A DNA stretch of 64,000 bases from Pseudoneobacillus sp052180215 (GCF_052180215.1 NZ_CP197471.1:1150001-1214000), one strand, 5' to 3'; shown: positions 53,113-63,364, counted from the stretch's first letter. The notes: generated from the letters alone by a model not told the origin. Numbers and translations: made by a program.

Positions 53113-54048
53113 ATGAACGCAGGTATTGTAGGAATCGGAAGATATTTGCCAGAAAAAATAGTAACAAATTTTGATTTAGAGAAAATGATGGATACGTCTG
53201 ATGAATGGATTCGAACAAGAACAGGAATAGAAGAAAGAAGAATCTCTACAGATGATGTTGATACATCTGACATGGCGTACGCTGCTGCACAAAAAGCCAT
53301 CGAAAATGCCGGTATTTCAGCTGCTGAGATTGATATGATTCTTGTAGCAACTGTTACCCCGGACCAGCCATTTCCATCTGTTGCTTGTATGATACAGGAT
53401 AAACTTGGAGCAAAAAAAGCAGCAGCAATGGACATTAGTGCTGCTTGTGCAGGATTTATGTATGGAATGGTAACTGCCAAGCAATTTATTGAAAGTGGAA
53501 CTTATAAATATGTACTAGTAGTTGGTGTGGAAAAACTTACGAAAATTGTGGATTGGAACGATCGAAATACAGCTGTATTATTTGGTGATGGAGCTGGCGC
53601 TGTCGTCCTTGGGCAGGTATCGGCAGGAAGAGGAATTCTTTCATTTGAGTTAGGTGCTGATGGGTCAGGAGGAAAGCATTTATACCAAGAAGAACAATTT
53701 ATTACAATGAATGGTAGAGAAGTGTTTAAGTTCGCTGTTAGACAAATGGGAGAAAGCAGTGTTAATGTTTTAGAAAAGGCCGGTCTTACCAAACAAGATG
53801 TTGATTTCCTCATTCCTCATCAGGCAAATATTCGAATTATGGAAGCATCTAGACAACGCCTGGAATTACCTGAAGAAAAAATGTCAAAAACCGTAAATAA
53901 GTACGGGAATACTTCAGCAGCTTCCATTCCGATTTCAATGGTTGAAGAATTAGAAGCCGGAAAAATAAAAGAGGATGATTTAATCGTATTGGTTGGTTTT
54001 GGTGGCGGTCTAACATGGGGAGCCATCGCATTACGTTGGGGAAGATAA
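53113..54048 (+). CDS. fabHA: Beta-ketoacyl-ACP synthase III FabHA
   Basis: Starts fatty acid chains by joining an acyl-CoA (branched in Bacillus) to malonyl-ACP, 311 residues. The Cys-His-Asn triad is visible: AACAGFMYGM (Cys near 112), LIPHQANIRI (His near 237) and YGNTSAAS (Asn near 267). The start MNAGIVGIGRYLPEK is conserved, with AAAGGAG upstream. fabF follows after 33 bases, as in B. subtilis. Confidence 0.96.
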   Translation: MNAGIVGIGRYLPEKIVTNFDLEKMMDTSDEWIRTRTGIEERRISTDDVDTSDMAYAAAQKAIENAGISAAEIDMILVATVTPDQPFPSVACMIQDKLGAKKAAAMDISAACAGFMYGMVTAKQFIESGTYKYVLVVGVEKLTKIVDWNDRNTAVLFGDGAGAVVLGQVSAGRGILSFELGADGSGGKHLYQEEQFITMNGREVFKFAVRQMGESSVNVLEKAGLTKQDVDFLIPHQANIRIMEASRQRLELPEEKMSKTVNKYGNTSAASIPISMVEELEAGKIKEDDLIVLVGFGGGLTWGAIALRWGR

Positions 54049-54081
54049 ACGAACAAACATACATTAGGAGTTGAAAAATAT

Positions 54082-55320
54082 ATGAAACGTCGGGTAGTGA
54101 TTACAGGTATAGGAGCTGTGACTCCACTGGGAAGTAATGTTGAGACAACATGGAATAATATTAAAAATGGTGTCTCTGGCGTAGGACCACTAACAAGAGT
54201 AAATGCTGATGAATATCCAGCAAAGGTAGCTGCCGAAATCAGAGATTTTAATGTGGAAGAGTTTATTGATAAAAAAGAAGCTAGAAAAATGGATCGTTTT
54301 ACTCATTATGCAGTAGCGGCTTCGTTAATGGCTGTAAAGGATGCAGATTTAATCATTAATGAAGAAAATGCACCAAGAGTAGGTGTTTGGATTGGTTCAG
54401 GTATTGGTGGAATGGAAACGTTCGAGAATCAATTTGAAACATTCTTAAATCGTGGCTATAGAAGAGTAAGTCCTTTCTTTGTACCCATGATGATTCCAGA
54501 TATGGCAACAGGTCAAGTATCGATTACCCTCGGGGCAAGAGGATTTAATTCTTGTACCGTTACGGCGTGTGCAACTGGAACGAATTCCATTGGTGACGCA
54601 TTTAAAGTCATCCAACGCGGAGATGCAGATGTAATGGTAACGGGTGGGGCTGAAGCACCAATCACAAGAATGTCGGTAGCTGGGTTCTGTGCCAATACAG
54701 CTTTATCAACCAATCAAGATCCTAATAAAGCGAGTCGTCCATTTGATAAAAATCGTGATGGCTTTGTCATGGGGGAAGGTGCGGGTATTGTTATTCTAGA
54801 GGAACTGGAGCATGCCCTTGCACGTGGCGCAAAGATATATGCTGAAATTGTAGGATATGGGGCAACTGGAGATGCTTATCATATTACAGCGCCGGCACCA
54901 GAAGGAGAAGGTGGAGCACGTGCTATGAAAATGGCTATAGATGATGCTGGCTTAAACCCTGATGATATAGATTATATTAATGCTCATGGTACAAGTACGG
55001 AATATAATGATAAATATGAAACGCAAGCAATTAAAACAGTTTTTGGGGAACATGCATATAAACTTGCTGTTAGTTCCACGAAATCAATGACAGGGCACTT
55101 ACTGGGGGCAGCAGGAGGGGTAGAAGCCATTTTTACTGCTCTAGCCATTAAGGAAAATATTTTACCGCCAACGATTAATTTAGAAACACCAGACCCAGTA
55201 TGTGATCTTGATTATGTCCCAAATGAAGCTCGCCATAAAGAAATTAAAGCAGCTATCAGTAATTCTTTAGGCTTTGGTGGTCATAACGCGACGATTGCGT
55301 TGAAAAGATTTGAAAAGTAA
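54082..55320 (+). CDS. fabF: Beta-ketoacyl-ACP synthase II FabF
   Basis: Elongates acyl-ACP by condensation with malonyl-ACP, 412 residues. Start MKRRVVITGIGAVTPLGSNV; catalytic Cys in TVTACATGTNS near 164; His in NAHGTSTEYND near 304; second His in KSMTGHLLGAAGG near 341. It forms one operon with fabHA, with TTAGGAG before the ATG, and shares its FapR-type control. Confidence 0.97.
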   Translation: MKRRVVITGIGAVTPLGSNVETTWNNIKNGVSGVGPLTRVNADEYPAKVAAEIRDFNVEEFIDKKEARKMDRFTHYAVAASLMAVKDADLIINEENAPRVGVWIGSGIGGMETFENQFETFLNRGYRRVSPFFVPMMIPDMATGQVSITLGARGFNSCTVTACATGTNSIGDAFKVIQRGDADVMVTGGAEAPITRMSVAGFCANTALSTNQDPNKASRPFDKNRDGFVMGEGAGIVILEELEHALARGAKIYAEIVGYGATGDAYHITAPAPEGEGGARAMKMAIDDAGLNPDDIDYINAHGTSTEYNDKYETQAIKTVFGEHAYKLAVSSTKSMTGHLLGAAGGVEAIFTALAIKENILPPTINLETPDPVCDLDYVPNEARHKEIKAAISNSLGFGGHNATIALKRFEK

Positions 55321-55326
55321 TACTGC

Positions 55327-55362
55327 AGAGGGGATGTTCCATCATCTCCTCTCTTTTTTTGT
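55327..55362 (+). terminator. Terminator after fabF
   Basis: AGAGGGGATG and CATCTCCTCT (one wobble) then eight T. Confidence 0.85.
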
Positions 55363-55436
55363 CTCTTTCTAAATTTACGGGCATTTTAACTTTTTCTACA
55401 TACTATGTGAAGAGATGAAGAAAAAGGGGTGGGGTA

Positions 55437-56225
55437 ATGGGAGTCGAAAGAACTGACATTTGGTTAAGGGACTCATTTGAACATCCTATAGAAATGTGTA
55501 AGAAAATGAGTGGTTTTCAAAACAAGAGTGAATTGCAACGTTTCTATCAATACTTGGTCCAATTTGGAATGTATCGACCTAATTCTGAGAGTAAGAATGT
55601 ATTCGAAGAACTAAAAAAGGGAAGGACATGGGATCAGGTCCAATTAATTTATAGCAAGTATAAAGAAGATTGGAAAGGACCCAAAGTACCCATTTATATT
55701 TTTCCTATAGATAAGGGCAGTCGTTTGCTATTTAGGTCAAATCAGACAAAATCGGGAGTATCATTTAAAGATAAGATATTCCTATTTTTATCAAATTTAG
55801 ACGATAGTCAAGAACTAGAAGCACTAATCATTCATGAATATCATCATGTTTGCCGAATGAATGGATTAACTAAACCATTAAATGAATATACACTACTTGA
55901 CTCTATCATTATGGAAGGGCTTGCAGAGGATGCTGTTCATGAGCATTTAGGAAAAAAGTATGTAGCTAGTTGGAGTAAAGAATTACCAAATGAACAATTT
56001 AACCAATATTGGCAAAAATATTTTAAAAAGCATTTATCAATAAAGAAAAAAGATAGTCTTCATGATCATTTATTGTTCGGAAAAGGGTTTGTACCAAAGA
56101 TGTTAGGCTATACTTGCGGGTATCATATAGTTCGAAAGTATAGGAAGCACGAAAATTTTTCTACAAAAGCATCATTTTCTTTGGTACCCGAAATTTTTAT
56201 AAAAAAATTTTCTGAAGAAGCCTGA
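55437..56225 (+). CDS. yjaZ: Predicted zinc protease YjaZ (DUF2268)
   Basis: A 262-residue protein of the DUF2268 family. The metal motif HEYHH (HExxH) sits in LIIHEYHHVCRMN near residue 142, with a third ligand Glu probable in IIMEGLAEDAVHEHLG. In B. subtilis YjaZ is 261 residues and has the same neighbours. No signal peptide, so it is cytosolic; substrate unknown. The terminator overlaps its last codons. Confidence 0.9.
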   Translation: MGVERTDIWLRDSFEHPIEMCKKMSGFQNKSELQRFYQYLVQFGMYRPNSESKNVFEELKKGRTWDQVQLIYSKYKEDWKGPKVPIYIFPIDKGSRLLFRSNQTKSGVSFKDKIFLFLSNLDDSQELEALIIHEYHHVCRMNGLTKPLNEYTLLDSIIMEGLAEDAVHEHLGKKYVASWSKELPNEQFNQYWQKYFKKHLSIKKKDSLHDHLLFGKGFVPKMLGYTCGYHIVRKYRKHENFSTKASFSLVPEIFIKKFSEEA

Positions 56226-56244
56226 ATAAACAGGCTTTTTTCGT
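56219..56244 (+). terminator. Terminator overlapping the end of yjaZ
   Basis: AAGCCTG/CAGGCTT with six T. Confidence 0.8.
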
Positions 56245-56367
56245 TATCTCTAAACTTTTAGTTTCTAAAAGTTAAAAAAACTATTGCAATTGTAATAAAT
56301 CTGTAATAATATTTTATTCAAATAAAGCAAAATTTACTGATAATTTAAAAAAGTAAGAGGTGTCCAT

Positions 56368-57387
56368 ATGAGCACAAATATCCATAGCGACGCACCTTTG
56401 CTTGAAGTGAAAAATTTAGAAACAGCTTTTTCCATTGATGGTCAATATTACAATGCAGTGGATAATGTTTCTTTCACAGTAAAGCCTCGACAAATAGTCG
56501 GGATCGTAGGTGAGTCCGGTTGCGGTAAGTCCGTTATGTCTCTCTCCATTATGAAGCTTTTACCTAAAGGTATAGGGAAAATACATTCAGGTGAAATTCT
56601 TTTCGATGGTGTTCATTTAGAAAAATTAACAGATAAAGAGATTAATAAAGTCCGTGGAAAAGATGTTTCAATGATTTTCCAAGAACCAATGACTTCATTA
56701 AATCCAGTTTTCACAATTGGATTCCAATTACAAGAAGTATTACTTAATCACCAAAAAATTTCGAAAAAAGAAGCCCGACTAAAGAGCGTTGCACTTTTAA
56801 AAAGTGTTGGGATTTCTAGACCAGAAAAAATTGTAGATGAATATCCACATCAATTATCTGGTGGTATGAGACAAAGGGTTATGATTGCGATAGCAATCGC
56901 TTGCCAACCGAAGCTACTGATTGCAGATGAACCAACAACAGCGCTTGATGTTACTGTACAAGCCCAAATACTTGAATTATTAAAAGAAATTCAAGAAGTA
57001 AACGACATGTCTGTCATTTTAATCACACATGACTTAGGAGTAGTAGCTGAAATGTGTGATGAAGTAATAGTTATGTACGCTGGAAGAATAGTTGAAAAAA
57101 CAGATGTAGATACATTATTCCATGACCCAAAACATCCTTATACAAAGCTTCTAATGGGAGCTATTCCTAAAATGGATGAAGACGTAGAAGTCCTAAGCAC
57201 GATAAAAGGGATCGTACCATCCTTAAAGAATATGCCTAAACATGGATGTAAGTTTGCTGCACGCTGTCCTCAAGCAATGCCAGAATGTACAAGTGTTACC
57301 CCACTTTTAGCTGAAACCGATAAAGATCATGATGTGGCTTGTTTACTCTATGAAACAAGTCAGCCTAAAGAAGGGGTGAAAGCATAA
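56368..57387 (+). CDS. appD: Oligopeptide ABC transporter ATPase AppD
   Basis: First ATPase of the App oligopeptide importer, 339 residues. Walker A VGESGCGKSVMS near residue 47, Q-loop, signature LSGGMRQRVMIAIA, Walker B LLIADEPTTALDVT, H-loop LITHDLG, and the C-terminal oligopeptide-type extension with CKFAARCPQAMPEC. AGAGGTG precedes the ATG. Its stop overlaps appF by one base, and the five-gene order D-F-A-B-C is that of B. subtilis. Confidence 0.93.
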   Translation: MSTNIHSDAPLLEVKNLETAFSIDGQYYNAVDNVSFTVKPRQIVGIVGESGCGKSVMSLSIMKLLPKGIGKIHSGEILFDGVHLEKLTDKEINKVRGKDVSMIFQEPMTSLNPVFTIGFQLQEVLLNHQKISKKEARLKSVALLKSVGISRPEKIVDEYPHQLSGGMRQRVMIAIAIACQPKLLIADEPTTALDVTVQAQILELLKEIQEVNDMSVILITHDLGVVAEMCDEVIVMYAGRIVEKTDVDTLFHDPKHPYTKLLMGAIPKMDEDVEVLSTIKGIVPSLKNMPKHGCKFAARCPQAMPECTSVTPLLAETDKDHDVACLLYETSQPKEGVKA

Positions 57388-58406
57388 TGAGTGCAACAGA
57401 TTTGAAAAATTCTACTTCTGCAATTAAGGATAAGAATGAAAAAGAGACTCTATTAGAGGTACGTAATCTAAAAACCTATTATCCTATAAAAGGTGGAATA
57501 TTAAGAAAAACGGTAGCAGTTGTTAAAGCCGTAGATGATATTTCCTTTGAAATAAAAAAGGGAGAAACATTAGGTTTAGTTGGTGAATCGGGCTGTGGTA
57601 AATCTACTGCAGGACGTACGATTCTTAGATTATTGGAACCAACTGAGGGGAAAATCATCTTTGGTGGTCAAGATATTACGAACTTAAGAGGAACATCATT
57701 AAGAAAAATCCGGAAAGATTTTCAAATGGTGTTTCAGGACCCATATGCTTCACTTAATCCAATGATGATGGTTGGAAACCTAATTGCTGAGCCAATTCGT
57801 AACTATACGAAGAAGTCACAAAAAGATTTAAAAGATGAAGTAATGGATCTTTTGGAAAAGGTCGGTCTTCCAGAGGATGCCTACTATAAATATCCACATG
57901 AATTCTCAGGTGGACAGCGACAACGTATTGGTATTGCAAGGGCTCTTGCATTAAGACCAAAATTGATTATTGCGGATGAGCCAGTTTCAGCGCTGGATGT
58001 ATCCGTACAATCACAAGTTTTAAATCTTTTAAAAGAACTTCAAGACGAGTTTGGCTTAACTTTTTTATTCATAGCGCATGACTTAAGTGTTGTAAAACAC
58101 ATGAGTGATCGAATTGGCGTTATGTATCTAGGTGGTCTTGTAGAGGTATCAGAAAAAGATAGTTTATATGCTGAGCCTTTACATCCTTATACACAAGCTT
58201 TAATTTCAGCTATTCCAGAGCCAGATCCACGGAAAAAGAAGGATAGAATCATTCTTGAGGGCGATGTACCAAGTCCAATCGCTCCACCTTCAGGCTGTAC
58301 ATTCCATCCGCGCTGTGCTCACGCTAGACCTGAGTGTTCAAGCGTGAAGCCAGTATTGAAGGAGGTGAAGCCTGGGCATAGGGTTGCATGTCACTTGTAC
58401 AATTAA
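57387..58406 (+). CDS. appF: Oligopeptide ABC transporter ATPase AppF
   Basis: Second ATPase, 339 residues. Walker A VGESGCGKSTAGRTIL, signature FSGGQRQRIGIARAL, Walker B IIADEPVSALDVS, H-loop FIAHDLSV, and the four-Cys end CTFHPRCAHARPECSS seen in DppF/OppF ATPases that can hold a cluster. It starts on the ATG that shares an A with the appD stop. With AppD it powers import. Confidence 0.94.
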   Translation: MSATDLKNSTSAIKDKNEKETLLEVRNLKTYYPIKGGILRKTVAVVKAVDDISFEIKKGETLGLVGESGCGKSTAGRTILRLLEPTEGKIIFGGQDITNLRGTSLRKIRKDFQMVFQDPYASLNPMMMVGNLIAEPIRNYTKKSQKDLKDEVMDLLEKVGLPEDAYYKYPHEFSGGQRQRIGIARALALRPKLIIADEPVSALDVSVQSQVLNLLKELQDEFGLTFLFIAHDLSVVKHMSDRIGVMYLGGLVEVSEKDSLYAEPLHPYTQALISAIPEPDPRKKKDRIILEGDVPSPIAPPSGCTFHPRCAHARPECSSVKPVLKEVKPGHRVACHLYN

Positions 58407-58444
58407 GTTTCAAAAACTAAATTAAAATTACCGGGGGGAAAAAC

Positions 58445-60169
58445 ATGAAAAAGTCAGCATTATGGCTAGTTTCACTAGTAATGATCATGTCGTTGTTCTT
58501 AGCTGCTTGTTCAGGAGACAAAAAGTCTTCTACAGAGCCTAAAGACAACGCAGGTAAAGAAACAGGCGAAGTAAAATCTGGTGGTAAAGTAACATTTGGT
58601 TATACACAACCATTCAAAGGCGTTCTTTCTTTTGCATTCTATGAAGGGGAAGACGATGCAAACGCACTTCAATTTATGCATGAAGGTTTAATTGCAACAA
58701 ATGACCAATTACAACCAGAACCAAACTTGGCTGATTGGACACTTTCTGATGACCATTTAAAGTTAACTTTTAACCTTAAAAAAGGTGTTAAATGGCATGA
58801 TGGTGTAGAATTAAAAGCTGAAGATATGGAATATGCTTGGTACTTAATTGCTGATCCATCTTATGAAGGTCCTCGTTTCGCAAACGTAGAAATGATCAAA
58901 GGTGCTCAAGAGTATAAAGACGGTAAAGCAAAAACAATTGAAGGTATTAAAGTAATCGATGATTACACAATCGAAGTTACTGTAAAAGAAGCTTCAGTTA
59001 ACTTACTAGATAACATTTGGTCTATTCCAGAACCAAAACATTATTATGGAGATATCTCTGCAAAAGATTTACCAAACTCTGATCAAGTTCGTAAAAATCC
59101 AATCGGTGTTGGTCCATTTAAAGTGAAAAACATCGTTCCTGGTGAAATGATTGAATTTGAGCGTTTTGATGATTACTGGCGTGGCCCAGCTAAATTAGAT
59201 GGCGTAGTTTACAAAATTATTGATGGTTCCCTTGCTCAAGGTTTAATTGAAAACGGTGAAATTGATGTAATGAACGCTCCTTCTGACCAATGGGAGCAAA
59301 TTAAAGCTCTTCCAAACATCAACCCTGTAACAACTGATGCAATGTCTTACAGCTATATCGGTATTGACCTTGGTCACTACGATAATAAAGCTGGAAAAGT
59401 TGTAATGGATAACCCTAAATTCCAAGATAAGCGTGTACGTCAAGCTTTAGCATATGCTCTTGATCGTCAAGCATTCGTTGATGCGTTCCGTAACGGATTA
59501 GGTAAACCATTAAACGTTCCATTCCCATCAGTATCATGGGCAAAAGTTGATGACAGCGAAATTAACACATATGATTTTGATCCAGAAAAAGCAAAATCTT
59601 TATTAGATGAAGCAGGTTATAAAGATGTTGATGGTGATGGATTCCGTGAAGATCCAAACGGTAAGCCATTTACAGTTAACTTTGACGCTATGAGCGGTGC
59701 AGAAACTTCTGAAGCTCGTGCTCAATTCGTAATCCAATCTTGGCAAGAAGTTGGGGTAAATGCAAAACTTAACGGTGGAGCTTTAAAAGACTTCAACTTA
59801 TTCTATGATTCTATCGATGCTGATGATCCAACTGTTGAAACTTTCCATGGTGCTTGGGGACTTTCTGCAGATCCAGATCCATCTGGTATTTGGTTATCTA
59901 CTGACAAGTGGAATATGGGTCGTTGGTACAGCGAAAAGTCTGACGAATTAATTAAGAAAGCTGTTCAATTCCCTGAAGATCCAAACAAAGACGTTATCGA
60001 ATATCGTAAAGAAGTTTATGCTGAATGGCAAAAACTTGTTAACGAAGAGCTTCCTGTAATCTTCTTCGAACAACGTGAAGATGCATGGGCAATCAACAAA
60101 CGTGTTGGCGGAGTAAAAGTAACTCCATTTGGAACAGACGAGTTCTATAACTGGCACATCACAGAATAA
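58445..60169 (+). CDS. appA: Oligopeptide-binding lipoprotein AppA
   Basis: A 574-residue extracellular peptide-binding protein. The signal peptide ends in the lipobox LAAC (residues 19-22) so it is lipid-anchored. It belongs to solute-binding family 5: LKKGVKWHDGVELKAEDMEY, NPIGVGPFKV and VRQALAYALDRQAFV are hallmarks. GGGGGGA lies before the ATG. Codon use is noticeably stricter than in neighbouring genes (e.g. CGT, GGT), suggesting high expression. Confidence 0.92.
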   Translation: MKKSALWLVSLVMIMSLFLAACSGDKKSSTEPKDNAGKETGEVKSGGKVTFGYTQPFKGVLSFAFYEGEDDANALQFMHEGLIATNDQLQPEPNLADWTLSDDHLKLTFNLKKGVKWHDGVELKAEDMEYAWYLIADPSYEGPRFANVEMIKGAQEYKDGKAKTIEGIKVIDDYTIEVTVKEASVNLLDNIWSIPEPKHYYGDISAKDLPNSDQVRKNPIGVGPFKVKNIVPGEMIEFERFDDYWRGPAKLDGVVYKIIDGSLAQGLIENGEIDVMNAPSDQWEQIKALPNINPVTTDAMSYSYIGIDLGHYDNKAGKVVMDNPKFQDKRVRQALAYALDRQAFVDAFRNGLGKPLNVPFPSVSWAKVDDSEINTYDFDPEKAKSLLDEAGYKDVDGDGFREDPNGKPFTVNFDAMSGAETSEARAQFVIQSWQEVGVNAKLNGGALKDFNLFYDSIDADDPTVETFHGAWGLSADPDPSGIWLSTDKWNMGRWYSEKSDELIKKAVQFPEDPNKDVIEYRKEVYAEWQKLVNEELPVIFFEQREDAWAINKRVGGVKVTPFGTDEFYNWHITE

Positions 60170-60212
60170 TCATCTTTACTCTAAATACATTGTTTGATAA
60201 GGAGAATGGAGT

Positions 60213-61178
60213 ATGCTTCAGTATATTATCCGAAGAGTTCTAGGAATGATTCCTATTATTTTCCTTATCTCAGTAGTGGTATTCACCCTGGCAAAATTAA
60301 TGCCAGGGGATGCCCTTTCTGGAAAAATAGACCCGCTTAATTCAGATCCGCAATATATCGAGGAAATGCGCGAAAAAATGGGATTAAATGACCCTCTTCC
60401 TACTCAGTATATTCGTTGGATTGGCGGAGTTCTACAAGGAGATTTCGGGGATTCTTTTGTTCATAAAATGCCTGTAATGGAATTAGTTGGTGAAAGACTA
60501 CCAAATACCATTATTCTAGGTATTAGTTCATTATTAATTACTTACATGCTTGCGTTTTTAATGGGGCGCTATTCAGGGCGTCATGCTTACTCAGTTGGAG
60601 ATTATTTAATTTCAGGTGTCAATTATTTAGCTTTAGCTATACCAAGCTTTGTTGCTGCGTTAATAGCAATCTATGTTTTTGCGATTAAACTTGGCTGGGT
60701 TCCAGCGAGTGGTAGTATTGGATCTGGTGTAGAAGTCGGGTCTTTTGACTATTATGTAAGTAAAATTAAACATACCATATTACCTGCATTGGTATTAGGT
60801 TCTATGGCAACTGCGAGTTATACCCAATTCTTACGAAATGATATGATTGAAAGTTCTCGCAAAGATTATGTTCGTACAGCAAGAGCAAAAGGTACGAAAG
60901 AATCAGTGATTTATAATAAACATATACTAAGAAATTCAGTCATTCCAATTATTACTCTACTTGGATTTGACATTGCTGCTTTATTTGGGGGAGCAACGAT
61001 TACTGAAACGATTTTCTCTTATCCAGGGATCGGTTATTTATTCGTTGAATCAGTAGGTTCTCGTGATTATTCAGTTATGATGGCAATTGCTTTGATGCTA
61101 ACAATATTAACATTAATTGGTAACTTAATCGCAGATATTTTATACGGTTTAGTTGATCCAAGAATTCGTTTAAATTAG
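60213..61178 (+). CDS. appB: Oligopeptide ABC transporter permease AppB
   Basis: Permease of the DppB/OppB type, 321 residues with about six membrane helices. The start MLQYIIRRVLGMIPIIFLIS is typical and the ATPase contact loop is in YVRTARAKGTKESVIYNKHI near residue 230. AAGGAG precedes the ATG. It pairs with AppC to form the channel. Confidence 0.93.
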   Translation: MLQYIIRRVLGMIPIIFLISVVVFTLAKLMPGDALSGKIDPLNSDPQYIEEMREKMGLNDPLPTQYIRWIGGVLQGDFGDSFVHKMPVMELVGERLPNTIILGISSLLITYMLAFLMGRYSGRHAYSVGDYLISGVNYLALAIPSFVAALIAIYVFAIKLGWVPASGSIGSGVEVGSFDYYVSKIKHTILPALVLGSMATASYTQFLRNDMIESSRKDYVRTARAKGTKESVIYNKHILRNSVIPIITLLGFDIAALFGGATITETIFSYPGIGYLFVESVGSRDYSVMMAIALMLTILTLIGNLIADILYGLVDPRIRLN

Positions 61179-61191
61179 GTGGTGAGAGAGA

Positions 61192-62109
61192 ATGGAACCA
61201 ACAGTATCACATGAAAGTACACCGGCTTTAGTAAAACCTACTAAACCTAAAAGCCAATCACCATGGGTTCTCGCCCGCCGAAAATTCTTGAAAAATAAAG
61301 TTGCGATGATCAGCTTAATTTTTCTATTAACTGTCTGTGCTTTATCAATCTTAGCAGAACCGCTAACAATGCCTATCGAAGATACAGCAAAAATTAATAT
61401 TCGAGAAATTGGTAAAACGCCATCTGCTGAACATTTTTTTGGAACAGATAAGTCAGGAAGAGATGTTTTCGCACGTACTCTACATGGTGGTAAAACGTCA
61501 TTACTTCTTGCCTTCACCATTACAATATCAGTTATAACAATTGGTACCATTGTTGGTGCAGTATCTGGTTATTTTGGTGGATGGGTTGATAATGCATTAA
61601 TGAGATTTACAGATTTTATGATGAACTTCCCATTCTTACTATTTGTAATTGTATTAAAATCAATTTTCTTGGAATCTGGAACAGCAACCTTGATTTTCGT
61701 CATTAGTGTACTTAGCTGGACCGGTGTGGCACGTCTTGTGAGAAGTAAAGTAATGGCTGAAAAAGAGAATGAATATATTTTAGGCTCGATTTCAATCGGT
61801 TGTTCTCCAGCCAAGACGATTTTTAAACATTTGTTGCCAAATGTAATGTCAACTATTATTGTACAAGCCACGCTTATTCTTGCTGGTATGATTGTTGCGG
61901 AAACAGGTTTAAGCTTCTTAGGGTTTGGGGTTCCAATGAATATCCCAAGCTGGGGGAATATGCTTAACGAAGCACGAAGCCCAGATGTTCTAGCAATTAA
62001 ATGGTGGATTTGGATTCCGCCTGCAGCTGTTTTAACATTAACCATTTTATCTATTAACTTTATTGGTGAAGGTTTAAAAGATGCATTTAACCCTAAATCT
62101 AACAGATAA
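61192..62109 (+). CDS. appC: Oligopeptide ABC transporter permease AppC
   Basis: Permease of the DppC/OppC type, 305 residues. The cytoplasmic N-terminus precedes the first helix (MISLIFLLTVCALSILAEP). FGTDKSGRDVFARTLHGGK is the family mark and LNEARSPDVL lies near the end. It begins 13 bases after appB with GGTGAGAG and closes the appDFABC operon. Confidence 0.93.
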   Translation: MEPTVSHESTPALVKPTKPKSQSPWVLARRKFLKNKVAMISLIFLLTVCALSILAEPLTMPIEDTAKINIREIGKTPSAEHFFGTDKSGRDVFARTLHGGKTSLLLAFTITISVITIGTIVGAVSGYFGGWVDNALMRFTDFMMNFPFLLFVIVLKSIFLESGTATLIFVISVLSWTGVARLVRSKVMAEKENEYILGSISIGCSPAKTIFKHLLPNVMSTIIVQATLILAGMIVAETGLSFLGFGVPMNIPSWGNMLNEARSPDVLAIKWWIWIPPAAVLTLTILSINFIGEGLKDAFNPKSNR

Positions 62110-62142
62110 TCTACCATGACAAATGGTAGATTATTTTTTTTG
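62108..62142 (+). terminator. Terminator after appC
   Basis: AATCTACCAT/ATGGTAGATT then eight T, starting in the appC stop. Confidence 0.85.
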
Positions 62143-62267
62143 AATATGATTGGAGATAAATAGTACATAATAATAGCTTGCCTTCATATATATAGTAGAA
62201 AAATGGACAAGTTTGAGGGTGTGTACCGTGGGCCATCGACTATATATTATGATTAGAGTTCGGGGAA

Positions 62268-62495
62268 ATGAATATGTTATTTAGAGTATTCTTATTACTT
62301 ACTGGCTTCGGATTGGCTTGCACCGGGGGTGTAAGTACAATTGGATATTTAAACTTACTAACAATGGGTAATAGTGTATTAGAATATTTAACATTTATAT
62401 CAAAAAGAATTGAATGCTATTTGCTTCCGATAGGCATTATATTCACATGGTTTAGTATTTATTATCCAGTTGATAAGTGGAATGATGGAGAATGA
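62268..62495 (+). CDS. Small membrane protein of unknown function
   Basis: A 75-residue protein with two hydrophobic segments (about 4-30 and 50-66): MNMLFRVFLLLTGFGLACTG then IGYLNLLTMGN and a tail PVDKWNDGE. Start ATG 62268 or 62274; the region before them (GGGGAAATGA) is a weak ribosome site. I do not recognise a family, though small membrane proteins occur here in other Bacillaceae. Its position between appC and yjbA is its only context. Confidence 0.6.
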   Translation: MNMLFRVFLLLTGFGLACTGGVSTIGYLNLLTMGNSVLEYLTFISKRIECYLLPIGIIFTWFSIYYPVDKWNDGE

Positions 62496-62572
62496 TATCA
62501 AAATAGGAATAAATTTACTGATGACTGCCCATACTGATGGACAAACAGTTTCTTGAAGTGAGGGGTCGTACC

Positions 62573-63319
62573 ATGCTATATCTTCATGATGTTTGGGTCA
62601 ATTGGTTTGAAGGAGAAGAAAATGGATACAATGTCTGCCATTTTCACGAATGGAGAAAAGATGATAGTGTAGAGTTACTAGATCAAGTCCCTCTATTAAA
62701 GGTAGAACCCATTTTGTTCCATTATTTAGAGAATGACTTATCAGAATTACCGCAACAATTATTAGATGATATTTTTCAAAAAGCTTTTTTAAGAAAAAAT
62801 CATGAGAGAATTCAATTAGAATACTGCTTCGTGGTGACAGATGGTGTTGGAATTATTGCTGTTGATACTATTGGTTACAATATTCCAATTAGAAAAAGTA
62901 GGCTAATCCCTAGACAAGAACAGCTTGTTTATGAAATGGTTGAAAATCATTCCCCACGAAAGTACAATTTTAATAAGCAATTATTGAAAAGGGATTTTCA
63001 CATCTTAGCTCCAGAGCCAGAATTAATGACAGGTTTAACTCGAAAAGAGAGACAACTCAAGCAATTACTATTTATGGCGCTAGACCAGCTGTATTCCTCA
63101 AAAAATACATCTGAGATTCGCTATTGGTATACAGAATGGAATCCTGTTAAATATTCTTATATTCAAGATCTAGATTTTGAAATGATTTGGAACCAATTAT
63201 ATGAAGAAGTGAAACCAGGTTGGAGTCCTAAACATTCAACTTTTTGTGAAAACATAATAAAAGGTCAGCCATTTTTTGAAAAGCTATGGGAAATGGAACA
63301 TGGTCCAAAAGTAAATTAG
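62573..63319 (+). CDS. yjbA: UPF0736 protein YjbA
   Basis: A 248-residue soluble protein beginning MLYLHDVWVNWFEGEENGYN, the exact family head of UPF0736/YjbA. In B. subtilis it lies between appC and trpS, as here. The frame opens at 62537, but GAGGGGTC before the ATG at 62573 and homologue length point to the later start. Function unknown. Confidence 0.93.
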   Translation: MLYLHDVWVNWFEGEENGYNVCHFHEWRKDDSVELLDQVPLLKVEPILFHYLENDLSELPQQLLDDIFQKAFLRKNHERIQLEYCFVVTDGVGIIAVDTIGYNIPIRKSRLIPRQEQLVYEMVENHSPRKYNFNKQLLKRDFHILAPEPELMTGLTRKERQLKQLLFMALDQLYSSKNTSEIRYWYTEWNPVKYSYIQDLDFEMIWNQLYEEVKPGWSPKHSTFCENIIKGQPFFEKLWEMEHGPKVN

Positions 63320-63350
63320 TCGAGGTCACTGTGACCTCGACTATTTTTTT
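63317..63350. terminator. Bidirectional terminator between yjbA and trpS
   Basis: AGTCGAGGTCAC/GTGACCTCGACT, perfect 12 bp, overlapping the yjbA stop, with A/T on both sides. Confidence 0.85.
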
Positions 63351-63364
63351 ATCATTTCCTTTTA

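Noticed and set aside
53820..54064. Minus-strand frames across the fabHA-fabF junction
   Set aside because: Overlap two certain genes, with no ribosome site; produced by codon bias on the other strand.
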